A stretch of DNA of 64,000 nucleotides, from contig OZ020590.1 in the NCBI GenBank assembly GCA_963971535.1, positions 149,123,680 through 149,187,679 of the forward strand, in the 5' to 3' direction. This DNA comes from Notolepis coatsorum. Taxonomy: Eukaryota; Chordata; Actinopteri; Aulopiformes; Paralepididae. Below, in pieces: positions 13,595 to 25,995 of the stretch (positions are counted from its first letter, which is position 1; the number at the start of each line of letters is the position of its first letter). The notes beneath the pieces were generated by a model. That model was not told the origin of the DNA. It saw nothing but the letters and a program-made list of their open reading frames with translations, and did no database searches. The position numbers and the translations under genes were made by a program.

Positions 13595-14575
13595 AAGGCA
13601 TTCAAAATATGTGTGTTCTACCCAAATAATGACCAGAACCCAACTTGCAATGGGCCTGGTCTACAAGATACACTACACGACCAAGGCACGACAACGCCTC
13701 TACTTCCTCAGGCGCCTAAGGAAGTTCCAAGTCAGTCAGAAGATCCTTAAGAACTTCTACTCATGTACAATAGAGAGCATCTTGACCGGCAACATCACCT
13801 CCTGGTTTGGGAATAGCACTGCACAAGACCAAAGCAGACTACAAAGAGTGACACGTTCAGCCGAACGCACAATTGGAGGGGGGCTCCCCACCCTCCAGAA
13901 CATTTACAACAAGCGTTGCAAGGGCAAGGCTAAGAGAATCATTAAAGACTCCAGTCACCCGAACAACTGCCTCTTTGAACTGCTGCGGTCAGGCAAGCGA
14001 TACCGGAGTCTCAAGGCGAGCACAGAAAGACTCAGAAGAAGCTTCTATCCCCAGGCCATCAGGCTGCTAAACGAACAATGAACACTACACAACAACAACC
14101 ACCAAACGCACATAGCACACACATCCACACGCACACACTCACTTTAAACAAACACTGTAGCACCCACTCCACACACTTTATAGCACACACCCACTTTAAA
14201 CAAACACACTGTAGCACCCACTCCCCACACTTTATATTTATTGATGAAGGATTGCACTACAACTCGTACACCTTACTGTAAATTGTACCTAAATTGTACC
14301 TCATCCCATTTCTGCTTTGCACTATATAGTACTGTACATTAGTACACTGCATAGTATTGTATATTATTATATGGTAACTCAGAACATTGTACATATGTCT
14401 ATACCGAACACTGTGACCTCATTTTCTTCTTCTAAATTACATGCACTATGTTATTTGATACTATCTTGTCTAGCACAGTCTCTGGAGCGTAACAGTAAGA
14501 AGCATTTTGTATGAAAGTATTCTGTACTTCTGTATGACAACTATTAAAGAAACTTGAAACTTGAAACAAGGTACC
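13595..14575 (+). pseudogene. L2-like LINE 3' end (reverse transcriptase C-terminus)
   Basis: The ORF at 13,611-14,081 matches the C-terminal part of the teleost L2/jockey-type ORF2 polyprotein: a segment like RQRLYFLRRLRKF, then ILTGNITSWFGNST, then LRRSFYPQAIRLLNEQ and a natural stop. The RT catalytic region and endonuclease are absent, so the copy is heavily 5'-truncated, as is usual for LINEs. The 3' UTR runs to about 14,573 and ends in short tandem repeats of CTTGAAA, the kind of tail L2-clade LINEs carry. It begins in an A-rich junction with the minisatellite array, which suggests insertion at the array edge. Family assignment is from recognised motifs, not from an alignment. Confidence 0.85.
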
Positions 14576-15366
14576 CATGTACATGTCAAAATACTTCCCA
14601 AAGGTCAGTGAATACCACGATCACAACACCAGAGGGAGCGCCACAAATCATGTTAAACCCAGATTCGGCTCAAATAAGGGACTAAACACGTTTCGCAATT
14701 ATGCCACATCAATGTGGAACGCCCTACCCAAAGCTGTAAAGGAATGTGGATCACTACCCACTTTCAAAACCACTCTCAAGGGACACCTACGGGAGACTGC
14801 AATTCAAAACTGGCCCCTGTAAATGTCCTAACCCAACCCCCTCCAATGTACAGTCATTTACCTAGTATGGTCTTGTCAATAGTCCAATGTACAATTTTGC
14901 TTGTTTGTACAGTGTCTCCCCCCCCCCTCAATGTACAGTTTTGCTTGTTTATACAGTGTTTCTCCCCCCCCCCCCCCCCAACCACCTCCAATGTAAATTA
15001 CCCAGTATGGTTGACAATATCCCAATGTACCCAACCCCCCCCACACAACCCCACCCAACCTCCTCCAATGTACAGTTTCTACGTCAAATGTATATACTCC
15101 CTTTTCTTGACTCCTTCTGTATCACAAACAGTACTGTATTTGCAAATCTGGTATGTCATAAATGTATAGATGTAGCAGTACTGAATATCTGTATGTCATG
15201 TATGTCATATATGTCCTGATGAATTGAAAATGGGGGACCCTGATGTAAACAAGACGAAAGCCTTTCTCTGGTCTGCATCCCCTTAACAATTGTGTGTATT
15301 GAGCTGTACTGTACCCATTCTGCAATCTGTTAATAAAGTTTTCAATCAATCAATCAATCAATCAAT
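14576..15366 (+). pseudogene. Second LINE family, 3' end with (AATC)n tail
   Basis: The ORF at 14,577-14,822 encodes the last ~80 residues of a jockey-type LINE ORF2 (HDHNTRGSA, then MWNALPKAVKE, then LPTFKTTLKGHL). The 3' UTR contains C-rich tracts with repeated CCAATGTACAGT, then the module GATGAATTGAAAATGGGGG, CTTTCTCTGGTCTGCATC and CTGTTAATAAAGTTTTC, and finally (AATC)n. The same 3' module recurs at least ten times in the window, so this is the dominant LINE family here. The tail abuts the truncated zinc-finger gene at 15,367, so this insertion probably removed its 3' part. Confidence 0.85.
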
Positions 15367-16075
15367 GTCTGCAAGTTCTGGGTTTTGAAAAATGCTCTTC
15401 AGTGTTTCCAAAATGGGAACATATGCAAACTTATCAGTTACAATGACCTGGTCATATGTCCCAGTAGTTTTGTTTCTTCTGCTGTCAAATCTTGTGCCAA
15501 GCACCTTTTCAACAGGTTCAACTTTTCCCCATTTCTCTTTGAAGCGTTTGTTTATTTTTGCCTCTGAATTTAAGTGTGTGAATGGGTTTTCCAACTTTTG
15601 GAATGACTGTTCTATGCTGTTCTTATTTTCTGTGTCCTGTGGAGATAAGCGTGACTATGAATCTCAGAAACCACTTCTTCCATGGTTGAGACAATACTTT
15701 TTACAGTAGACTGACTGTTTCCAGCAGCCTTGAGTTGTGCGACAGCAGTGGCACACATAGAGTATGCTCCTATTGGAGTTTCTGAACACATGTGGCTGTC
15801 GCATCGACATCAGATGTTGTGGCGGTCTCATCTACATTAGCGATCACCGCCTCTCCTACACTGTTTACATTAACATCAGTGTTAACCTCTTGGTCAATAT
15901 ACTCTGTGTCTAAATGTTTCCTAAAACCAGAAAACGTACCAAACCTATAGCCACATCCAGTCTGAGCACATTTAAGGCGAAGCTTTTTTCCTTGAACGTA
16001 ACCGTGAACTATTCGCAAATGCCTAACAAGCCTATTTGTACAACCTAACTCCTTCCGACAATCAAAACACTTCAT
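15367..16075 (-). pseudogene. C2H2 zinc-finger transposon-like gene, truncated
   Basis: On the minus strand an ATG at 16,075 opens a 101-residue frame. It starts MKCFDCRKELGCTNRLVRHL and contains one C-x2-C...H-x4-H finger and a second finger-like segment (CAQTGCGYRFGTFSGFRKHL) whose final histidine is lost. It continues, with frame changes, through a piece ending near 15,600 and a 78-residue piece (15,594-15,358) with KWGKVEPVEKVLGTRFD and TGTYDQVIVTDKFAYVP. This order matches a family of large teleost proteins (fingers, spacer, transposase-like body) that I know as uncharacterised multi-copy genes. The body is missing beyond 15,367, where a LINE tail begins. It lies 22 bp after the SAMD3-like stop codon. 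Broken and probably silent. Confidence 0.7.
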
Positions 16076-17792
16076 GGTGGAGGAGAAACCTCATGCACTA
16101 ATGAAGCAACCTCACCCTAACTTCAGCAACACGAGGACTCTCCTTGACTTTCCCAAAATCAATACTGTACACAGTGGTCTGGAGGAACGTGTACATGTTG
16201 CGCAGCATGGTGTTGTATGCTGTGCCAAACACATAATGTGCCTTAAAGAGTTCATCTCTAAAGCACCAAGAGAAGAGATCGACTTGCAAGGTATGGCCTT
16301 CTTGTCAAGAATGATGTAGAACTGGTGGATCGCATTCTTCTTCACTCCAACAGCCAGGAGATGGGGTTGATTGCTGGTAGTGATGGCATCAAGATGCTCT
16401 TGGATGCTTGTTCCAGTCTGAGAAGACAAACACACATGGAGAAACAATTAGAATTACATGATTGTAGCATTATAATCATAAATTCGTACATACATTAGGA
16501 GAAAATACCAACCTTCTTGAAGATCACAAGATGCTGCTCCGCGTTGGACGCAGACACCTTCCCTGGTCTCTTCCGACCCTGAGCAGAGGGTGGAATCAGG
16601 TGCAACAGCAGTAGAATCGATGAGGTCAGTGTCCCAACCTGTAACGATACAAGTTGGATGTTAAGACACTTGAATTATGTAGACCATAAACAAAATTCAG
16701 TCCATCTGCAATGTCAGCAGTATTTTTACAAAATAAGAGAAAAGACAGCAGTTCATCACAAGAAGCTCTGCCACTCAAAATATGAATATACAGTACCAGT
16801 AAAAAGCTTGGATGCACTCATTCAAGTGAATGGGAAGATAGGTTGATAATACAAAATGTCCTCGTACATTTTTCACAGAAGTTCATGAGTGAAAAACAAC
16901 AAGAATGGTTTGCTCAAAAGCAGCTTACCAACGTCAGCATTCACTTCAGTGTCATCCTCAGGAGGATCAGCTGTCAGCAGGAGCTCTTGAAGCTCACTGG
17001 TGGATGGAAGCCGTCTGCATTGTTGGATGATCTTTTTCTTGTATGTGGTCGGCCACCTTTCCAGAAGCTTGCCTGATACACCCTCTCCAAACATCAGAAC
17101 GAAATCCTGTTCAACCTGGAGAGGGGGGATTGGGGGACAATTTCAGGATTTCACAGCCAACCAAAGTTAGTGGGTGCTAGTTAAGATACAATACATCTAC
17201 CGTCTATCATTCAAGGGTCACAAAATAGTCAAAATAATGGCAGATAATTACCAAGCCCTTGACGTCTTGGAAACGTGAAAAGTCAGACAGTATGCTGCTT
17301 GACTGCTGGGGGTCGAGGACCTTGTTGTGCCTATAGTCAAATGTCAGTTTCATCTTGTTCTTCACTGAGTCCTCATCAGCTGAATGTTTCATTAGTGAGA
17401 TCGCTTCCTTGCACTCCTCTTCGCTCAGGGCAGTCTCTGCAACAACATGGGAATCTCGTCTAGCAGTTGGTCCTCCACGAGATGGTTCTTCACAGGATTC
17501 TACAGAATATGAGAATATGGGGGGGGGGGGGGGGGGACACAAAAAATCTACCAAGGCCTGATTGATGGAGTTCTGCAGGTACAGGTTTATACAGTAATCA
17601 ATAATGTTGCTTGTTTTGTTGTACTCAAGATATGAATTATTAGTGTTACCTCCAAATGATGATTTTCTTTAGCAGCGGTTCTCTGAATAGTTTGAATCCT
17701 CCAGGCCAAGTACCCACTGCATAACATCTCTCGCCATCATAATAATGCTCCTTGGAGGGTGAAAGGATAACAAACAGACACTTCACATTTAA

Positions 17793-18745
17793 CACTTTGG
17801 GTGCCGGGAAACGCCTAAACACGTCATTCCCGGCCATGCTCAAGTTGCCGAAGACGCCTTACAGCGTCTTTAATATCAATATTTAAAAAATCTGGGATCG
17901 GATTCATATGTCCCCTCCGCTGGCCTGAGATCCACCAGGAGGACCCACTGAGCTCTCTGGCGGTTCAGGAGCGCCATCTGGTGGCCGATCGGCGCAATCG
18001 CTTAACAGGAAGTGCCGTAGAAGTTGTGCTGGACGGCCGTATTACTTCCGGGCACTCGCTAATAGGTCCCGGGACTCGATCTCGACACACTACATAGCGA
18101 TCGATTGCCAATAACTCGATAAACAACATGATTTGGACGTATATACCATTATACAAGCTGGAGATGGACCGGGTAAATCTACATCCCATAATGATAAAAT
18201 GTCTACTCTACGATGATCGCCCAACGGCGCGCGGAGACTGGGGTGAGTTTTAGCGTGTAAAGTTACCGTCTTCGATACTAACTGCTATTATCAACATTTG
18301 ACCCACATTAGATGATTGGTATAACGCTGCCCACGGAATTATAAACGCCCCCTAGCCCATCCGGTCAACATCAGATGACGTGTAGTAACTTCTAGAAGTA
18401 CGTCTAGTTGGAATTTGTTATATCGCGCTGATTGCCATAAAACTGTATTGCATCATCAATATAATGTATTTGGGGCTATAGATCACGTTCTGGAGAAAGC
18501 TGCAGAAAGAGATGAAAACATACTTATACATTAGACCATACTTTACTATGAATATGTGAATGAAAAAGTTTAACGTTGCTACACAATGAACAATACATAT
18601 AGGACTTTGAATGGGCCCTAATAATGGCAATGTAGCAATAGAATTTAAAAAGTTATAGCCCTGCAAAGAAGGGGACTTTCTCTATAGACAAATAGAGCCG
18701 GCAACCTACGGTTGATAATGAATTTAACCCATGGCAGCCAAAGTG
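17793..18745. mobile_element. Non-autonomous piggyBac element (953 bp)
   Basis: Bounded by TTAA at 17,789-17,792 and 18,746-18,749. The ends are inverted: CACTTTGGGTGCC on the left and GGCAGCCAAAGTG on the right (reverse complement CACTTTGGCTGCC). TTAA target sites and a terminal CAC/CCCTTT..TGCC motif are characteristic of piggyBac. There is no transposase ORF. It lies in an intron of the SAMD3-like pseudogene. Confidence 0.85.
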
Positions 18746-19373
18746 TTAAAAGTGAAAAACAGCATGCTCTGGTAGGATTAAAAATGTATCAACATTGCCA
18801 CAACCATTACTGTGTGCAACTCACATAGCCATTCTTAGAGTGTGGGTCACTGAGGTAGCGGAATAAGGTCACGATTCCTCTGGCACACTTTTCTTTCAGA
18901 TGTCTGGGTGGTGAAGTACTGGAAGATTAAAGAATGTATTTCTCAGTCATATTCCCTGGATTTCATTTAGATTTCAAATTCATCTGAAAGCTAGATTGAG
19001 AACAAACTAAAAACAAGGAGCTAATTACCCATTCTTCTGTCAAGTCAGCTGCCAATAGGTTCACCATTTTCCTTCTGTTGTCATCGTGCAAGGACTTGGT
19101 TCGATTGTATTCATTTATTATGCGTTCTCCACCAGATTTCGCAGAAAGAATGGATTCCACCAACTTGAAGCACAAAAGCACAAGCACAAAAAACAATTCA
19201 GTGTTAGGAATATACTGTATAGACTGCAATTCAAAGTTAAGGTAAAGGATAAGTATCCTTAATATCAGTTTTAACCCTATCTGAGGTCTGTCTAGCATGC
19301 TTCTGACTAGTGGAAATGATCATTTGAGAGATCCATCCCAATCTCAAGTGAGCTACAATATTCTTACAGGCGC

Positions 19374-20874
19374 TAGGGGTGCACCGATATATCGGTCGGG
19401 TATCGGTATCGGCCGATAAGTGCCTTGTTGACTGCTATCGGCCTATCGGCCGATAAGCTCAAATGTGCCGATAGCAGTCGCCGATAACTAACCATCCATT
19501 TGTGTAGCGTCAAAAGGCAAAAAAAAATAATTCACTCGCGACCTACCTGCACAACGCCCGCCGTCCCCCCCACACACACACAAGCTACTGCATCAAAGTT
19601 ACTATTTATGATTAACAAGGCATTCGTTTTGTGGCATTAACGTTATATAGTTAGTGTTACACGGACAATAACATCAGCATATTATTATTACCCATAGCAG
19701 CAAGGCATTACTCCGAGTCCGTTCATAGCCGGGAGGCAGAAGACTAACGTTACTGGTGAAAATGTGATTTACGTTGGAATACTCCTTTGCCAACTTGCTG
19801 TACTTTGCTTGCAGGTCTGCAGCCATTATTACTGGATTAAGAATAGCCCCAACTTTAGCCAACGTAACGTTATGGCTAAACCTTTAACATTAGTTAACCC
19901 TAGCTTTCGGTTAGCTGTTCAATGTTAATAACACAACCAAGCGAATCCATCAGAGCTCCCCATCAACACCGCTCTGTCGGGAGGATGGCATTTAAGAAAG
20001 TATCTGCTGTTAAAATGTCACAAACATTCGTTTTGTGGCATTAACGTTATTATAGTTAGTTACACGTTCAATTACATCAGCATAGTATTTACCCGAAGAT
20101 AGCAAGCAAGCCGTGCATAGCTCGGTTACATTCCGTTGCTCATTCCGTACCCAACTACACATTCTGCAATCTGTTAATAAAGTTTTCAACCAGACAAATG
20201 TATAGAAAGGCTTTGTTTTATTATAAAATTTGTTGCAGTAAAATCATTGTGTCTCGTTTGGCCATCCTGTGGAGCGCGCTGGTCGGCGGGCACTGCCGGG
20301 CAGCTAACGTATTAGCTTGTTGTGGTTCTAAGTTTGACTCGCATTCTCGCAAGCAGAATCAGATCAATGGCGGCATGCCCCGAAGTAGAAAAATGAATAA
20401 ACGCTTGGTGGTAAGCAGGAGGTGGGTGCTAGCGGTGTGGCGTAATTGGCCGAATCGACTGTCAATCAAAATGGTTCCATTGCATTGGTTGAAAGCTCTG
20501 GTTGAGAGAATAGTATCCCGCTGCAGGCCGCCAGAATGGTTCCATTGCATTGGTTGAAAGCTCTGGTTGAGAAAATAGTATCCCTCTGCAGGCCGCCAGA
20601 CGATACTGGGAGAGGGATCAGTGATACCATAAACATATTTCTTGATGTTTCCTTTTTTAAGTAAGTAAAGAGGCCTACAAATACAAACACACATACAAAT
20701 ATACAGTAGTTTCATTAAAAAAATAAAAAAAAATTAAAAAAAAAAATAAAAAAAAATTTAAAAATACTTATTTTTTGCCACAATTATCGGTATCGGTATC
20801 GGTATCGGCCGATTGTGTTAGTTGAACAATCGGTATCGGTATCGGTGGCCAATTTTCATATCGGTGCACCCCTA
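19374..20874. mobile_element. hAT element, TIR TAGGGGTGCACCGATAT
   Basis: Perfect 17-bp terminal inverted repeats (TAGGGGTGCACCGATAT) and an 8-bp target duplication ACAGGCGC (19,366-19,373 and 20,875-20,882). Subterminal regions are arrays of TATCGG/CCGATA. There is no transposase. Inside are an A/T-rich stretch near 20,718-20,770, a ~65-bp direct duplication (about 20,470-20,535 and 20,536-20,600, with GGTTCCATTGCATTGGTTGA), and a module shared in inverted form with the elements at 24,835 and 31,712. Confidence 0.95.
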
Positions 20875-20882
20875 ACAGGCGC

Positions 20883-21506
20883 GCAACCAGTACAATGGAA
20901 AAGATGGGGGCATAACAGTAGAAATATGTTAAACATGCTGTAAAGTGTCACAGCCAACTAAGTGACACTGGGTAGTATGACATCCTGATCTTATATATGA
21001 TTATGGGGAATGTCTGTAGATTCTTCCTGGACAATGGAATAGAAACACGTTATGTGTGGACACATGTTGAGTGCCACAGAACAACAGTGACCCTTCTTGA
21101 AATTGACATTCCTGTTTGTTCTTTTATAACCAGTATATTCTTTATACACTTTAAAATTAAAACTCTGGTTGGAAGACAGTGATTGTGTGAATCTAACCTA
21201 TTTTTAATATGCTTCAGTATTCAATTATATGCTTCTGCGTAGAGAAGAATGATTTGCTTGGTCTGTACAGATGCATCTGTCTCCCTACCTCCACATGAGC
21301 CTGCAGTAGGGAGTTAACCATAAGAATGCGACCTTGCCAGGCAGGGCCTCTTCCCGGAGCTCTCCGGCCGGCAGACGCATGGTTGACCGGTTAACCCTTT
21401 GTGGGGTCTGAATGAGATGAAAAGTGAAGGGACTTTCCACAGCAGAGACAAAGGGAGTCTGTTCCAGCAAAAACGTTACAATTACTTTTCAAGTTATGGC
21501 CTAGTG
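20883..21506. other. Intronic stretch with no recognised gene
   Basis: This lies within the first long intron of the SAMD3-like pseudogene. I see no domain, RNA or repeat boundary I can name. Together with 22,079-22,500, which has a TATA-like TTTATAAAGG and a later ATTAAAA, it could be a solo LTR split by the hAT at 21,507, but no terminal TG...CA or flanking duplication was found. Confidence 0.3.
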
Positions 21507-22070
21507 CAGGGGTTCCCAAACTTTTCAGGCCGGGGCCCAGAAAATAAGGCGTCAGAGAGCCGCGGCCCAATGCACATCGTCTGGCTTTTTTTTTTGCCAT
21601 GTGACCGATTTTTTAAGCCAAATATCACTTCAATCCTATTAAGTTAGTTCAAGTTAGTTATTCATTTATATGTGCTATTTATGAGAGGGCTAACTTGTTG
21701 CAAAATAATAATGATAATAATAATAGCCTCATTAAAATACTATTGTTACTTCGGTTGTTTTCAGCGTTTTATGTGCATAATCTGTTATTTAGTTTGAAAT
21801 GTTCGTTGAAATAAGTAGATTTTTAGTTTTTGTTTATTTATTAAGTTAATATAAAACCATAGTCACATTTTAGAATACAATAGAAAAGAATTTTAGAATA
21901 CAACTAGAAACACTGTCCTGGCCTGCTTCTAAGTTCAGTGGCCTGACAAAAAAAATTAAAATAAAAAAAATAAAAAATAATTTATTTATTTATTTTTAAT
22001 CATCTCGAGGCCCATCCGTGGCTGCTCGCGGCCCACCTTTGGGTCGTGACCCCGACTTTGGGAACCACTG
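21507..22070. mobile_element. hAT (Charlie-like) MITE, TIR CAGGGGTTCCCAAAC
   Basis: The ends CAGGGGTTCCCAAA and TTTGGGAACCACTG are imperfect inverted repeats, flanked by the 8-bp duplication GCCTAGTG (21,499-21,506 and 22,071-22,078). The interior is AT-rich with A/T runs near 21,950-22,000. Non-autonomous. Confidence 0.93.
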
Positions 22071-23040
22071 GCCTAGTGGAGTAGGATGGGAGGAGAGCCA
22101 GTCCCCACGTATTGTGCATTGACTGGCTGGTGAAATGACATCACAGTGACAGCGCTGTATTTGGACCAATAAGCAAAGAGATCTGGGGCCCTTTATAAAG
22201 GCCAACTGGCCAGATCACAGGCAGATTTTGGACTTTTTGGAGGGATAGGAAGATGGTGCTTGCAGACACCAGGCACAAGCCGTGCCAGATGAGATGTTTT
22301 GTCTTATACTTCTTTTAACTAAATTGGAAATTTTCCAATGAAGTCTCTTTTGTAACTTGCCTTTTCTAATTAAAAATACTTCTTTATAAATATATCTTTT
22401 TGTATCCATTCTTCTGACCAGACGGACGGGTAAGCATCGAAATGTTGTTTGCATTGTAACTTCACCCTTTGCGTTCCGATTTATGATGTAAAGACTTTAG
22501 AAGTGTGGCCCATACGGAGGCCTAAGGAGAAAAATGTATATGTATATGTATACTAAAGGTGGGTTCTGTATAAATGTGATCATCAAGTAAAGCCATACAG
22601 TGGTAATACGTGAAACCGAATAAGTTAAATGGATATCCTATGAATAGGAAAAGTCCTTCTCAGTGCAAAATAGAATAAATATACTCCGCAACTCCAATCA
22701 ATCAACCGCATGACTGGAGGGGACGGGGGGGTGCATGTGTGGGCCTGGGTTGGCTGGGTTTAACCCCTGCAGTTTATAGACGCATTGAGTCCTAGACATC
22801 ACAGACGTCGCAGGACGCTGCTTGAAGTTGAGATGCGGACCAATGAGTTATGGGGTTATCAATCTGACCTAGGCTTATGCCGGCACTTATCACATGCATT
22901 TCTGAGTTGTGAATCACAGGGTGATACATATATATTACATGTGTGTCAACACTTACTTGCTTAGCTTCTGTATCCAGCCTCTGGCGTTTTCTGGAAGGGT
23001 CCTCTGAAATGATGACAGTAATCCTGCGAGCCTGACGAAT

Positions 23041-23145
23041 CCAGGGATGATGGTTGGGACCCTGACGAATCCAGGGATGATGGTTGGGACCATTCAGATG
23101 AGGCTAGCGTGGAGACAGACTGATCAGATGAGGCTAGCGTGGAGA
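23041..23145 (-). repeat. Two small tandem duplications in the SAMD3-like exon
   Basis: A 30-bp unit (GACGAATCCAGGGATGATGG..) and a ~29-bp unit (CAGATGAGGCTAGCGTGGAG..) are each present twice. In the gene's frame they duplicate SQPSSLDSSG and STLASSD-like peptides. Confidence 0.7.
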
Positions 23146-23430
23146 CGGGATAAATAAATAAAAAAAGATTATACACAGTTTCCTCATAAAGATGTCTCTT
23201 ATCTAATCAAATGTAAGCTTCACATGATGACAAATAACTTAGTCATTAAATATAGATTACGAATGTAATCAAACCTGTGTCATATTTGATGGTTAGCACC
23301 CCAGTGGATGCATCTCTTGCTATATCCGCAAAAACATTGTCATGTTAGCCCTTTGAACTACGGTATTTTAAGATACAAAACCAGCTGGAGTATGGTGAAC
23401 AATATTAAAGCTCTATTCTAAAAGGCTGCT

Positions 23431-23912
23431 TCTGTTCAAATACCAAATAACTTAATTGATTTCATACTGTAGGGCAAATTTACCTCAGAACATGGCGAGT
23501 AAATGTTCATCACTAAGCCAATGTTAGCTATAGCTTGGTACCATACCCCAGGGCTTTCCTTAAATGTTTCCAGTTTTTTCCATTAAACTCAATCAACCAT
23601 ATTGTATGCATTCTAATGCACTCACTCTCATAACACACCGTTTCATAGTACAGATTACTTATATCATTCAGGGGTATTTCCCCATTAACATTAGCTAGCA
23701 AGTCACCTTCCAAGCTAAGCTAAAACTCACCAAACCAAGGCCTCAACGTGAAATGGCGCCCGCACGTGCAGTCTTGGCCTTCGCCGAAATCTGTGGACTT
23801 AACAAACGAATAACATTGTTCAAATGCCAAATAACTGTTAATTGATTTCATACTGTGGGACAAATTTACCTCAGAACATGGCGTGCAAATGTTCGTCACT
23901 AAGCCAATGTTA
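23431..23912. repeat. Diverged direct duplication, ~90 bp, 385 bp apart
   Basis: 23,431-23,531 and 23,818-23,912 share long runs such as TTGATTTCATACTGT, ACAAATTTACCTCAGAACAT and CACTAAGCCAATGTTA, with about ten differences. The intervening sequence has no recognised gene. Confidence 0.75.
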
Positions 23913-24834
23913 CCTTGGTAATATCAGGCTTTTTTTTCAAATGATACAATTCACAATCACCCCTCCACATTGTATTAACAAGATTAACATTACCTCTTGA
24001 AAGTTGCTGGAAGCCAATAGCTACAGAATTAATTAATTAATATGTGATTAGGGGGAGAAACTTACCTGAGTTACCGCTGCCTCGACGTGGAGAAAATGGC
24101 ATGTCGTGAAGATTTTTCAAGAGAAGGAGATGGGTGGAGCTTCCCAGAGTAGTTCTTACACCAGCCAATTAACTACGAAATATTGCACCAACATCCAACA
24201 CCGTCTGCATTTTACTCAAACTGTTGTTGTAATAACTCTAAAAGAGTCAATGTACTTTGACACTGCATATTTGACACTGGGAAATTTACTGTGTAGTGTT
24301 TATATATATCTATGCCTGGGACCCCCCCCCCCCCCCCTTGAATTAGTAAATTGTTTGTGCAATTCGGCACAAAGTATCCTCTTGCTGTGTTTGGAATAAT
24401 GGAATACCACCATGACATACTGGAATATAACCTCTACTTTTGGAGTATTTTACATCGCCCTTTTAAGAAGAGTAAGAAGTTGGACATGGAAAGAGACATA
24501 AACCAATGTTAAGACGACCAAACTGTCCGGGACATGGCTCGTCGGTTTTCATTGGAAAGGACGTTGGACTTGGCGGATGTTTTGAACACGTAGACATGCA
24601 ACTTTAGTCATCTCTAGACCTGTAGTAAAGGTCTAAGTTCTGTTCTGTCGTCGTGTTTTGATCAGATGCAAGGATGGACAAGCTGGAGCCTCTAGTCTTC
24701 ACTCTTCAGAGACAATTAACATCTCAGTCTTACAAGCAGTTGAGGCAAGAGGTTCAAGTATTTCTAATGGGTCTGAATCAGAGGTTTAAAAGCTCAGCTC
24801 ACTGTGTCTGGAGTAACGTTGCATAGGTTTTAAG
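23913..24834. other. No gene recognised
   Basis: Short ORFs only, and a C-tract near 24,322-24,338. Nothing here matches a family I know. Confidence 0.4.
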
Positions 24835-25896
24835 TAGGGCTGGGCGATATGGCCTAAATATGATATCACGATATTTTCTGACCTTTCGGCGATACACGAT
24901 ACACATCACGATGTTTTTCTTTTTTACCCCAAACAATTCATTATGAGGCTTACCAAGACAGTATTTGATTTTGCAAGCTAACATTAAAGACAAAATAAAA
25001 TACCCATGCATTTAGCATTTTTATATTATATATTAGATTTAGATTATTAGATTATATATTGCATATATTTAGCAATGAGATATTATATGATTTAGATATG
25101 AAATATGATGAATTGAAAATGGGGGACCCTGATGTAAACAAGACTAAAGTCTTTCTCTGGTCTGCATCCCCTTAACAATTGTATGTATTGAGCTGTACTG
25201 TACCCATTCTGCAATATGTTAATAAAGTTTTAAATCAATCAATCAATCAATCAATCAATAGCATTTTAATGAAACTACTGTATATATGTATGTCTCTAAA
25301 TGTTTTGATGAATTGAAAATGGAGGACCCTTATGTAAAAAAGTCGAAAGTCTTTTTCTGGTCTTCATCCTCCTGTACTGTATTGTACCCATTCTGCAACC
25401 CTTTAACAAAGTCTTCACTCATTCATTCTGACGGAAACATATAATTTTGATTGACAGTCGAGTCTGCCAATTACGTCACAGCGCTTGCACCCGCCCTGCT
25501 GTTCTTAGCACCAATCGGCAAGCTCCTAGTTTTTTACTTCCTGAATGTCCTGTGGCTGAACAACGTCAACAAAGCTACTAACGTTAGCTCCCCGCGGCCG
25601 TCGAGTAGGAGACCAGTGCTCAACAGGATGACTAAATGAGGCATAATGATTTTACTACAACGAATGTTATAATAAAAGCCTTTCCATACATCTGTCTGAT
25701 TGAAAACTTTATTAACAGACCGCGGAATGGGCATATCTCAGCACGGGCTGAGATATGAACGAGTAACGTGTGGACAGATTGACGCGACACAATCCTCTTG
25801 GGCAAAACATCACGATATCCACGATACGTTGAAAAAGTGTATCGTTAATGAACTGTACCCGATATTTATATAATATCGTCATATCGCCCAGCCCTA
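24835..25896. mobile_element. hAT element, TIR TAGGGCTGGGCGATAT
   Basis: The termini TAGGGCTGGGCGATAT and ATATCGCCCAGCCCTA are perfect inverses, with the 8-bp duplication GTTTTAAG (24,827-24,834 and 25,897-25,904). It contains two LINE 3' tails (25,107-25,259 and 25,305-25,430) and the module shared with the hATs at 19,374 and 31,712. No transposase. Confidence 0.95.
25107..25430 (+). repeat. Two LINE 3' tails inside the hAT
   Basis: Both copies carry GATGAATTGAAAATGG, the CTTT(C/T)TCTGGTCT module and CATTCTGCAA. The first ends in (AATC)n after AATAAAGTTT, the second in CATTCATTC. The same pair occurs at 33,060-33,410, so the tails were inside the hAT before it spread. Confidence 0.85.
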
Positions 25897-25904
25897 GTTT
25901 TAAG

Positions 25905-25995
25905 TAAGATATTCCTTTATTGATCCTCTTGGGGAAATTCAGGCGTCATGGGGAGGGGAGGTACAGGTATGGCAGAGTAATAGTAGAAATACATA
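25905..25995 (-). repeat. LINE 3' end, minus strand
   Basis: Contains TTTATTGATCCTCTTGGGG followed by AAATTC. The reverse complement is the GAATTTCCCC..GGATCAATAAA tail of common fish LINEs. About 90 bp, truncated. Confidence 0.6.

Larger units (their letters stand above)
16098..23145 (-). pseudogene. SAMD3-like multi-exon gene, frameshifted
   Basis: Exons on the minus strand, with GT/AG borders I could read: ~23,145-22,957 (TVIISEDPSRKRQRL), 19,165-19,029 (GGERIINEYNRTKSL), 18,918-18,825 (CARGIVTLFRYLSDPHSKNG), 17,750-17,650 (EHYYDGE, LAWRIQTIQRT), 17,499-17,252, 17,115-16,929, 16,638-16,513 (ILLLLHLIPPSAQGRKRPGK) and 16,417-16,098 (FKAHYVFGTAYN). The order fits the expanded teleost 'sterile alpha motif domain-containing protein 3-like' family; the SAM domain itself is not seen. 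Frameshifts: an extra T near 23,025, one in exon 17,750-17,650, and one near 16,260 (SSLGA/DELFKAHY). Introns hold a piggyBac MITE and two hATs. Likely a pseudogene; exon borders are inferred. Confidence 0.8.

Noticed and set aside
14714-15219. Pro-rich ORFs
   Set aside because: They come from C-tracts in a LINE 3' UTR; the same UTR gives similar ORFs at 41.4 and 48.0 kb.
21183-22560. Solo LTR with a TATA-like box
   Set aside because: No terminal TG/CA pair or flanking duplication could be identified.
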